Position numbers and translations under genes: made by a program. Shown piece by piece: positions 1-5,290 of a stretch of DNA of 6,226 nucleotides. This DNA comes from Planctomycetaceae bacterium (lineage in GTDB: Bacteria > Planctomycetota > Planctomycetia > Pirellulales > Thermoguttaceae), in NCBI GenBank assembly GCA_009783865.1, contig WRCR01000250.1, positions 1 through 6,226 of the forward strand, read 5' to 3'. The notes under the pieces are model-generated. The model was given only the letters and a program-made list of their open reading frames with translations. It did not search any database and had not been told where the DNA came from. How positions within the stretch are numbered: the first letter of the stretch is position 1; each line of letters starts with the position of its first letter.

Positions 1-1045
1 ATCCTACAAATGCCGGCACTACATAAACGCCGTTGGAATCCTCAACCTTAACGGCATACGTTTCCGTGAACGCTGCGTTGTCAATCAACCGCAGTCCGTC
101 ACGGAGCCATTGTATTGCTGCACCGGCTATGAACACGCTGCCTTCCAAGGCATATTCGACTTTGCCGCCTTCGCCCCACGCAATCGTGGTTAGCAGTCCG
201 TTCTTCGATGCAACGGCTTTTTCGCCGGTATTCATAAGAAGAAAACAGCCGGTTCCGTAAGTGTTTTTGACCATGCCCTTTTCAAAACAGCATTGCCCGA
301 AAAGAGCCGCCTGCTGGTCGCCTGCAACGCCAGCAATTTTGATTTCCCCGCCGAGCATATCGGGATGAGTACTGCCGTACACATGACTCGACGGCTTAAC
401 TTCCGGCAGCATACAGCGCGGAATGTTCAACTCCTTGAGTATTTCATCGTCCCAATCCAGCGTGTGGATGTTGAACAGCAAGGTTCTCGAAGCGTTGGAG
501 TAGTCCGTTGCGTGAATCTTTCCTTTGGTTAAATTCCAAATCAACCACGTATCCACTGTGCCGAAAAGCAATTCGCCTTTTTCGGCGGCTTCTCTTGCAC
601 CGCTGACGTTTTCGAGTATCCAGCGCACTTTGGTGCCGGAGAAATATGCGTCAACAACCAGACCGGTTTTTTCCTTGATTATTTTATCGAAGCCGCTTGC
701 TTTCAACGTATCGCAATACTCGGCTGTTCTGCGGCACTGCCATACTATCGCATTATAAACCGGCTTGCCCGTGTTCTTATTCCACACGACGGTGGTTTCG
801 CGCTGGTTCGTGATGCCGATTGCCGCAATCTCTCCGGCACCGATTCCCACTTTTGATTTCGCTTCTGTTGCAACAGAAATTTGGCTAGCCCAAATCTCCA
901 TCGGGTCGTGTTCGACCCAGCCGGAGTGAGGAAAATACTGCGTAAATTCCTTTTGCGCTACGCTTACGATATTTCCGCCTTTATCGAAAAGGATACATCG
1001 GGAACTGGTAGTCCCTTGGTCTAACGCCATTAAATAAGTTGTCAT
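1..1045 (-). CDS. glpK: Glycerol kinase, C-terminus cut by window edge
   Basis: ATP-dependent phosphorylation of glycerol to sn-glycerol-3-phosphate in the cytoplasm, the entry step of glycerol catabolism. The frame is open from an ATG at 1045 to the left edge, giving 348 of the roughly 495-500 residues usual for the family. It reads as a FGGY-family kinase: the N-terminal phosphate-binding motif LDQGTTSS is at residues 8-15, QRE at 81-83, VWQCRRT at 101-107, the AGDQQ motif at 241-245 with the expected catalytic base Asp243, and NTYGTGCF at 261-268. Residues matching the E. coli glycerol contacts are present (Arg82, Glu83, Trp102, Tyr134, Asp243, Phe268). No Shine-Dalgarno site precedes the ATG; the upstream bases are AT-rich. 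It lies 102 bases after the DUF1667 gene and has its own candidate extended -10 promoter. No frameshift or missing key residue is visible in the part present. The family call is near certain. Confidence 0.97.
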   Translation of the reverse strand, partial: MTTYLMALDQGTTSSRCILFDKGGNIVSVAQKEFTQYFPHSGWVEHDPMEIWASQISVATEAKSKVGIGAGEIAAIGITNQRETTVVWNKNTGKPVYNAIVWQCRRTAEYCDTLKASGFDKIIKEKTGLVVDAYFSGTKVRWILENVSGAREAAEKGELLFGTVDTWLIWNLTKGKIHATDYSNASRTLLFNIHTLDWDDEILKELNIPRCMLPEVKPSSHVYGSTHPDMLGGEIKIAGVAGDQQAALFGQCCFEKGMVKNTYGTGCFLLMNTGEKAVASKNGLLTTIAWGEGGKVEYALEGSVFIAGAAIQWLRDGLRLIDNAAFTETYAVKVEDSNGVYVVPAFVG

Positions 1046-1053
1046 TGTTTCTT

Positions 1054-1090
1054 AAATTGTAAATGAATTGAGTTTGGATATTACAAATTT
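1054..1090 (-). repeat. AT-rich inverted repeat in the glpK leader
   Basis: The arms AAATTGTAA (plus strand, 1054-1062) and TTACAAATTT (1081-1090) are complementary over nine base pairs with one bulged base, separated by 18 bases. The element lies between the predicted glpK transcription start and the ATG. It could be a weak RNA hairpin or a binding site for a glycerol regulator. It is AT-rich, so chance is a real alternative. Confidence 0.25.
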
Positions 1091-1107
1091 CTGTGCCGCA
1101 AGAGGTC

Positions 1108-1116
1108 ATTATACCA
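1108..1116 (-). promoter_or_regulatory. Extended -10 promoter for glpK
   Basis: On the minus strand the sequence reads TGGTATAAT, a perfect TATAAT preceded by the TG of an extended -10 element. No good -35 lies at 16-18 bp. The nearest hexamer, TTGAAA at 1126-1131, is only 12 bp away, so it probably does not act as a standard -35. Transcription would start near 1101 and give a leader of about 55 bases before glpK. This suggests glpK can be expressed separately from the genes upstream of it. This is a motif call only. Confidence 0.55.
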
Positions 1117-1147
1117 CTTTTTCACTTTCAACGAAAGAGCGGCGGGC

Positions 1148-1504
1148 TTACGCCCCACAAACATTCCTCGTCGCAACGATGTCAACACCGCTGCCGCAAA
1201 CGTTTTTGATAACAACATCGCCGAGCATCACCGGTGCTTCTAACTCAACGCCCTTGAGATAGCGCAGGCAATCAACAATTTTGCCTTTTGGAATCGCACT
1301 ACCGGTTTTCACTGGTACCACCCGCAGGTTGCCCCCGCGCACCGGCACCGTAGAAGTAACAATGCGGGTCGGATTCGTACATTCCATTTCCGCATAAACG
1401 ATGCCCTTTTTGCAAGTCGCACCCGCAACACTGCTGACCTTTCCGTTCTCCAGGACAACGTTCAGCGAACATCCCATCGGGCAGTTAATACACGTTATTT
1501 CCAT
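1148..1504 (-). CDS. DUF1667 iron-sulfur-type small protein
   Basis: A 118-residue protein of the DUF1667 family, which is regularly found beside GlpA- and GlpB-like flavoproteins and glycerol kinase. It opens with CINCPMGC (Cys5, Cys8, Cys12), and Cys31 follows in ATCKKG. This CxxCxxxC...C layout resembles the [4Fe-4S]-binding start of molybdopterin oxidoreductases. The C-terminal GSGVDIVATR (residues 104-113) also fits the family. Extra cysteines lie at 79, 103 and 116. It is likely a cytoplasmic electron-transfer subunit for the neighbouring flavoproteins, perhaps replacing GlpC; that role is inferred, as the family has no assigned function that I know of. The start is well supported: GAGGAG at 1513-1518, formed by the last codons of the upstream gene, sits 8 bases before the ATG. 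The gap to that gene is only five bases, so the two are surely co-transcribed. Length is normal for the family. Confidence 0.9.
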   Translation of the reverse strand: MEITCINCPMGCSLNVVLENGKVSSVAGATCKKGIVYAEMECTNPTRIVTSTVPVRGGNLRVVPVKTGSAIPKGKIVDCLRYLKGVELEAPVMLGDVVIKNVCGSGVDIVATRNVCGA

Positions 1505-1509
1505 TCGCT

Positions 1510-2766
1510 TTACTCCTCTACCGTGATGCTAACCGTTTTAACATCAGGATACTTTTCCCACGTTTCCTTGCTCAATGTTACCGTTTCCATTTCGCCCGGG
1601 GTGAGAATCATCTTCTTGCGTCTCTGTTCCCGGATACCATCAAAATAAACAGAAACATATTGATTTTTGAAAACGCCGGAAACCCGAAACCGAATGTCGA
1701 TTTTATCAGATATATTTTCAGGAGCAACAGCAGCCGGAACAGTGTAACGCACTCCATTTCTTGCGACAACCGGAATACTCCTTGCCGGTTTGCGTTTTCC
1801 CATAACATATTCTGCGGCGGAGGTACCGGCGCGGTTGCTTTCTTCGGAAACGAAATCCACGAGGTCATGAACATGCAAAACATTGCCGCAGGCAAAGATG
1901 CCGCTGACGTTGGTTTGCAGCCCTTCATCGACTATCGATCCGCCGGTTATCTCTGATATTTCAACGCCTGCACATTTTGAAAGTTCATTCTCTGGTATCA
2001 ACCCTACCGACAGCAGAAGCGTATCACAAGGAATGTACTCCTCGGTACCCGATATCGGCTGCCGTTTTTCGTCAACACGCGCCGTCATAACACCCTCAAG
2101 ACGTTCTTTGCCGCGTATTTCGATGACAGTATGGTTTAACTTCAACGGAATGTTGTAATCATCCAAACACTGAACGATATTGCGTTTCAAGCCGCCGGAA
2201 TAAGGCATCACTTCAATGACGGCTTCTACCTTTGCGCCCTCGAAAGTCAGCCGCCGCGCCATGATGAGTCCTATGTCGCCCGACCCTAAAATCACGGCTT
2301 TCTTTCCGGGCAAATAGCCGTCAAGATTGACAAACTTCTGCGCCGTTCCTGCGGAGTACACACCGGCGGGCCGCGTTCCGGGTATATTCAAAGCACCCCG
2401 GGGGCGTTCCCGGCAACCCATTGCCAATATCACTGCGCCTGCTTCTATTTCAAACAATCCGCCGCTGTTGACCGCCGTGATTTTTTTGTCCGGTGTTATA
2501 TCCAATACCATCGTATTGAGCAGATAAGGGATTCCCAGTTCATCAACTTGCGATTCATAACGCGCCGCATATTCCGGTCCGGTCAGTTCTTCTTCAAAAG
2601 TGTGAAGCCCGAAGCCGTTGTGGATACACTGATTGAGAATACCGCCGAGACACGTCTCACGCTCGAATATCATCACGTTTTTGATTCCGGCGTGTCTTGC
2701 TCCGACGGCAGCGGCTAATCCCGCCGGACCGCCTCCGATGATTGCAATGTCAATTTTTTGTTTCAT
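1510..2766 (-). CDS. GlpB-like NAD(P)/FAD-dependent oxidoreductase
   Basis: A 418-residue two-dinucleotide flavoprotein. The FAD-binding GxGxxG is GGGPAG at 11-16 with the ribose-binding Glu35. The second Rossmann motif GSGDIG is at 161-166, within an NAD(P)H-type domain. The FAD-closing segment GIFACGNVLHVHDLVD is at 289-304. LGGILNQC (40-47) is typical of this group, which is related to the flavoprotein subunits of hydrogen cyanide synthase and opine or sarcosine oxidases. No redox CxxC of the thioredoxin reductase type is present. The last ~90 residues form a separate beta-rich tail. Set between the GlpA-like gene and DUF1667 and near glpK, it likely moves electrons between the dehydrogenase and NAD(P) or another carrier; this is inferred from context. 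Its ATG overlaps the stop of the small upstream gene by four bases (ATGA), with a weak GGAAG site 10 bases upstream (2777-2781), so translation is probably coupled. Confidence 0.9.
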   Translation of the reverse strand: MKQKIDIAIIGGGPAGLAAAVGARHAGIKNVMIFERETCLGGILNQCIHNGFGLHTFEEELTGPEYAARYESQVDELGIPYLLNTMVLDITPDKKITAVNSGGLFEIEAGAVILAMGCRERPRGALNIPGTRPAGVYSAGTAQKFVNLDGYLPGKKAVILGSGDIGLIMARRLTFEGAKVEAVIEVMPYSGGLKRNIVQCLDDYNIPLKLNHTVIEIRGKERLEGVMTARVDEKRQPISGTEEYIPCDTLLLSVGLIPENELSKCAGVEISEITGGSIVDEGLQTNVSGIFACGNVLHVHDLVDFVSEESNRAGTSAAEYVMGKRKPARSIPVVARNGVRYTVPAAVAPENISDKIDIRFRVSGVFKNQYVSVYFDGIREQRRKKMILTPGEMETVTLSKETWEKYPDVKTVSITVEE

Positions 2767-2993
2767 TGCGTCTGTTCTTCCGCCGCGAGTTCGGCTCGTC
2801 GGCGTTCTATGTCCGCTTGAAATTCCTCGCTTATCCGCCGAGTGCGCTCCCGCATTTGTTCGGGAGTCATATCTTTTGTTTCCTTGTAAATCTGCGCTCG
2901 TACCTTACGCAGCCATTTCATGGAATTAAAACCGGGAATAGGTTTGACTTCGGAAAGTGCCTTTTCGAATCTTTTTCTTTCAATCTCCGTCAT
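2763..2993 (-). CDS. Small helical protein, probable antitoxin
   Basis: A 76-residue, highly charged protein that should be almost entirely helical; the C-terminal half (from about KETKDMTPEQ, residue 37 on) is rich in Arg and Glu and may form a coiled coil. I do not recognise a named family with certainty. Short proteins with a similar RxxIYxETKxMTPEQ stretch are often found directly downstream of PIN-domain genes, and on that basis I infer an antitoxin for the preceding gene. The start is decided by AGGAGG at 3000-3005, six bases before ATG 2993; this site overlaps the stop codon of the PIN gene. A longer in-frame start at 3155 would run 152 bases into the PIN gene and has no such site. The 3' end overlaps the next flavoprotein gene by ATGA, so its translation is probably linked to glycerol catabolism. 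No classical DNA-binding fold (ribbon-helix-helix, AbrB) is evident, so autoregulation cannot be assumed. Confidence 0.8.
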   Translation of the reverse strand: MTEIERKRFEKALSEVKPIPGFNSMKWLRKVRAQIYKETKDMTPEQMRERTRRISEEFQADIERRRAELAAEEQTQ

Positions 2994-3003
2994 GGTTTGC
3001 CTC

Positions 3004-3465
3004 CTAATGTACTTTGTCTGGAGTTCGGATTTCAATTCTGGGATACCCAAGTGCCTCGTTAATGTCGTTGTATATGTCAATTCGGTTATCGTTGACGATA
3101 TGCCTACAATTCCAACTGACAATAGCGTCTGCACGGGCAACCGTAGCAAGTGCAACGTGTTTGCTATCGGTCAGATGTCTCGGACTGACAATACGAGCAG
3201 CAACATACACCGCTGCTAATCTGTCAGATTCCTCTGTCGAAATTATCCGTTCTATCTGGGTTTTCGGTATCGCTGCGAAAAAATCACGGACATGCTGCGG
3301 TGAATGCCTGTTCTCATCTTCAAGCGCATCTGACAGTACCACACAAATTTCACCTCTCTTGACAGCATCCCAAAACGGCTGCGTCTTCACAGGGTGGTCG
3401 TCGCTGTCGAACATTCCGCTGATAACTGACGTTTCCACGTAAACACGTTTGACTTTCTTACTCAT
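3004..3465 (-). CDS. PIN-domain protein, VapC-like toxin
   Basis: A 153-residue PIN-domain protein, normal length for VapC-type ribonucleases. It begins RVYVETSVIS, where Glu11 stands in the place of the usual first Asp; this variant is common in one PIN subgroup. An acidic cluster LEDEN (48-52, with Glu51 the likely second site) and TDSKHVALATVA with Asp100 (99-110) follow. The subgroup hallmark WNCRHIVN is at 118-125, after Asp113. These acidic residues would hold Mg2+ for RNA cleavage. A longer start at 3537 would add 24 residues, but the promoter falls inside that extension, so ATG 3465 is preferred. No Shine-Dalgarno site is present. The antitoxin-like gene follows after 10 bases, giving toxin-first order, the reverse of classical VapBC. 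The pair interrupts the glycerol gene set. Toxicity and RNA target are unknown; a non-toxin RNase role is possible. Confidence 0.88.
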   Translation of the reverse strand: MSKKVKRVYVETSVISGMFDSDDHPVKTQPFWDAVKRGEICVVLSDALEDENRHSPQHVRDFFAAIPKTQIERIISTEESDRLAAVYVAARIVSPRHLTDSKHVALATVARADAIVSWNCRHIVNDNRIDIYNDINEALGYPRIEIRTPDKVH

Positions 3466-3471
3466 TCTTGA

Positions 3472-3499
3472 ATTATAATAAAAAATGGTAACAAGACAA
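3472..3499 (-). promoter_or_regulatory. Sigma70-type promoter of the PIN gene
   Basis: On the minus strand TTGTCT (3494-3499) is followed after 16 bp by a perfect TATAAT (3472-3477). Only six bases separate the -10 from the PIN ATG at 3465, so the start point would lie at or next to the ATG and the mRNA would be leaderless or nearly so. The absence of a Shine-Dalgarno site agrees with this. It is a motif call, but both elements and the spacing are good. Confidence 0.6.
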
Positions 3500-3516
3500 G
3501 AACATTCTGAAAAATA

Positions 3517-3541
3517 CCGCAAAATCTTCCGCCGCAAAATC
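3517..3541. repeat. Tandem 10-bp repeat upstream of the PIN promoter
   Basis: CCGCAAAATC occurs at 3517-3526 and again at 3532-3541 (plus strand), 15 bp apart from start to start, just upstream of the -35 of the PIN gene. Such repeats can be operator sites for autoregulated toxin-antitoxin operons. No binding evidence exists here, and the short length leaves chance open. Confidence 0.35.
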
Positions 3542-3554
3542 CAGGGATTGCGGC
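3531..3554 (-). terminator. Hairpin after the GlpA-like gene, weak terminator
   Basis: Arms GCCGCAA (3531-3537) and TTGCGGC (3548-3554) form a seven-base-pair GC-rich stem; an alternative fold pairs GCCGC with GCGGC and AATC with GATT around a CAGG loop. It begins 11 bases after the stop codon of the GlpA-like gene. No uninterrupted T tract follows on the minus strand (GGAAGATTTT), so it is not a classical intrinsic terminator. It may attenuate read-through or stabilise an mRNA end. Confidence 0.35.
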
Positions 3555-3558
3555 TCTG
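3546..3558. repeat. 13-bp direct repeat, copy 1 (downstream of the GlpA-like gene)
   Basis: GATTGCGGCTCTG is identical at 3546-3558 and 5066-5078 in the same orientation, so the two copies bracket the GlpA-like gene within 8 bases of its stop and 37 bases of its start. Copy 1 overlaps the hairpin above. A single shared 13-mer in a window of this size is not strongly significant. Confidence 0.4.
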
Positions 3559-3565
3559 TTTATCA

Positions 3566-5029
3566 TCATCTCATTCCTGATTTATTGCACTCGACCAAGA
3601 TATTCGACCGTCCGCCTGATTTTGAGACCTCTGTCACGTCTATTCCGCATTCTTCGGCGATGATGTCAATCAACCGCATCCAGCAGAAGCCGGATTGACA
3701 GCGTCCCATTCCGGCACGCGTCCGGCGTTTAATTGCATCGAGACAGTTGATATTGTTATTCTTACTCAACGGTGAACGCAGCGCGGCAAGGATTTCCGCT
3801 TTCGTCACCGATTCGCATCGGCATATAACATGCCCATAGTCGGGATTGATTTGTATAGCGGTCTTGCGCTCTTCATTGGACATCTCCCTGAAATGCCGGA
3901 TTCCTTTGCGGAGCGGATTGAAGTTTTCGTTCACCGCCGGCTTCAAACGGTCTGCTATCATTCGTGCTGTTTCTACAGCAATAGCGGGTGCAGCGGTTAG
4001 TCCGGGCGACTCTATTCCGCAAAGGTTAATCAAGCCGGGAACGTCCGCTGCTTCTTCAACGATGAAGTCATTCGTAACATCTCCTTCCGGTACAAGAGTT
4101 GAACGCAAACCAGTGAACGAAGAAATTATTTTATTCGCCGGCAAGTGATTCAAACTGAATTGCGCCCGTTGGAGTACATCGTTAAGTCCGTTTGCAGTTG
4201 TTGCCGTGTTGTCTTTTTCGTCTATGTCTTCCGAAGTAGGTCCCAGCAGAAGATTGCCGTCAACGGTTGGCGTTACCAGAACGCCTTTGCCCATTTTCGT
4301 CGGCAGTTGAAAAATCGTGTGCTGGACAAGTTTGCCTTCCGTTTTGTCAAGCAGGCAGTATTCGCCGCGCCTTGGAACGATTTTAAGTTTGCGTGAAGAC
4401 AGCAGGTTGTTGATTTCGTCTGAATGCAGTCCCGCTGCGTTGACGACCATCTGTGCGTTGATGGTTTCACGGGATGTTACAATCGAAAAAGAACCTTCTT
4501 CTTTCTTTATATCAAGAACGGTGCAGCCCAGCATGAATTGAACACCGTTTGCCGCTGCGTTTTCGGCAAAGGCAATGGTCATTGCATAAGGGCAAACGAT
4601 TCCGCCGCCGGGAACCACAAGTGCAGCATGAACCTTGTCTCCCAAGTTCGGTTCGAGACGGCGAAGTTCTTCTCCGTGTATGATGCGCAAATCGGTTAGT
4701 CCGTTAGCAATGCCTTGGTTCTTCAATACCTCAAGTTTGTCTATGCCTGTCTCATCGGAAATGACCAGCGAACCATTTCGGCGGAACGGAAAACCCAATT
4801 CGGCTGCGAGTTTGTCGAACATCTGCTGTCCGAGGACGTTGTATTTTGCTTTCTGTGTGCCGGGTTTTGCATCATATCCGCCGTGAACGATACCGCTGTT
4901 TGCTTTTGAACTGCCTTGGGCAACATCGTGTTTTTTTTCAAGGACAACGATTTTCAAATTAAACTGCGATAACTCTCTGGCAGCGCATGAGCCGATAACT
5001 CCTGCGCCGATAATGGCAACGTCAAACAT
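3566..5029 (-). CDS. glpA: GlpA-type glycerol-3-phosphate dehydrogenase with [2Fe-2S] domain
   Basis: A 487-residue FAD protein of the DAO superfamily that should oxidise sn-glycerol-3-phosphate to dihydroxyacetone phosphate. The FAD-binding GAGVIG is at 8-13 with Glu31, and the signature SSKANSGIVHGGYD lies shortly after. The catalytic DAO domain fills roughly residues 1-360. The C-terminal part is a BFD-like [2Fe-2S] domain with ligands Cys403 and Cys405 (CRC) and Cys444 and Cys449 (CQSGFC), as in GlpA of the anaerobic GlpABC enzyme. Length fits this two-domain type. No signal peptide or membrane helix is seen, so it is cytoplasmic or peripheral. The ATG at 5029 has no clear Shine-Dalgarno site (only GAG about 10 bases upstream), and it lies 66 bases after a small reading frame that may share its promoter. 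The main alternative is an L-2-hydroxyglutarate oxidase-like enzyme, but the BFD domain and the glpK, GlpB-like and DUF1667 neighbours favour glycerol-3-phosphate. Confidence 0.92.
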   Translation of the reverse strand: MFDVAIIGAGVIGSCAARELSQFNLKIVVLEKKHDVAQGSSKANSGIVHGGYDAKPGTQKAKYNVLGQQMFDKLAAELGFPFRRNGSLVISDETGIDKLEVLKNQGIANGLTDLRIIHGEELRRLEPNLGDKVHAALVVPGGGIVCPYAMTIAFAENAAANGVQFMLGCTVLDIKKEEGSFSIVTSRETINAQMVVNAAGLHSDEINNLLSSRKLKIVPRRGEYCLLDKTEGKLVQHTIFQLPTKMGKGVLVTPTVDGNLLLGPTSEDIDEKDNTATTANGLNDVLQRAQFSLNHLPANKIISSFTGLRSTLVPEGDVTNDFIVEEAADVPGLINLCGIESPGLTAAPAIAVETARMIADRLKPAVNENFNPLRKGIRHFREMSNEERKTAIQINPDYGHVICRCESVTKAEILAALRSPLSKNNNINCLDAIKRRTRAGMGRCQSGFCWMRLIDIIAEECGIDVTEVSKSGGRSNILVECNKSGMR

Positions 5030-5065
5030 ATTTTTTACTCAAACGAAAATTTTACACCGTCGGAC

Positions 5066-5078
5066 GATTGCGGCTCTG
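5066..5078. repeat. 13-bp direct repeat, copy 2 (upstream of the GlpA-like gene)
   Basis: Second copy of GATTGCGGCTCTG, in the gap between the small reading frame and the GlpA-like ATG. It could be a shared operator half-site or the remnant of a past insertion or duplication. Neither is supported beyond the match itself. Confidence 0.4.
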
Positions 5079-5095
5079 CTAAACACATACCGCTT

Positions 5096-5242
5096 TCACT
5101 CTTCAATCTTTACGTTTTTATCTTTCAAATGCAAATCGTCACGCTTCATGTTGAACATTCTGACATTCTTACCCAAAACGCTGCTAATTAAAACACCGTC
5201 GACAAAATGAAGGAGAACGAAGAGTACAGCGATGTATCGCAT
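5096..5242 (-). CDS. Candidate 48-residue single-span membrane protein
   Basis: A 48-codon frame that I found by reading the gap. It starts at ATG 5242 and stops at TGA 5096-5098. Residues 3-24 (YIAVLFVLLHFVDGVLISSVLG) are hydrophobic enough for one membrane helix or an uncleaved signal anchor. They are followed by a charged tail rich in Lys, Asp and Glu ending KIEE. The split between a greasy N-terminus and a charged tail is protein-like and unlike random translation. I do not recognise a family. No Shine-Dalgarno site precedes it, but a good promoter lies 49 bases upstream and would give a leader of about 42 bases, and several neighbours also lack such sites. It would be the first gene of the glycerol operon, 66 bases before the GlpA-like gene, and might anchor or regulate the dehydrogenase; that is speculation. 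The alternative is that it is non-coding leader sequence. Confidence 0.5.
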   Translation of the reverse strand: MRYIAVLFVLLHFVDGVLISSVLGKNVRMFNMKRDDLHLKDKNVKIEE

Positions 5243-5290
5243 TTTTGCGGCTTTAATAGATGGTTTTGGTCCGACGTTTATATTCGGTAC

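Noticed and set aside
1144..1155. GGGC-GTAA-GCCC hairpin over the DUF1667 stop codon as a terminator
   Set aside because: The stem is only four base pairs and no T tract follows, so it does not support termination before glpK.
1660..1956. Plus-strand frames of 60-106 codons opposite the flavoprotein genes
   Set aside because: All are antisense to strongly supported coding sequence, lack ribosome sites and show no recognisable motifs.
2994..3155. Longer N-terminus for the small antitoxin-like protein, starting at 3155
   Set aside because: It would overlap the PIN gene by about 150 bases and bypass the strong AGGAGG site placed six bases before the ATG at 2993.
3014..3442. A 142-codon plus-strand frame opposite the PIN gene
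   Set aside because: It lies wholly antisense to a gene with clear family motifs, has low-complexity Ser/Thr/Ala composition, and has no ribosome site or domain.
3466..3537. Longer N-terminus for the PIN protein, starting at 3537
   Set aside because: The added 24 residues do not look like the start of a PIN domain, the promoter falls inside them, and the RVYVETS strand normally begins within about 10 residues of the N-terminus.
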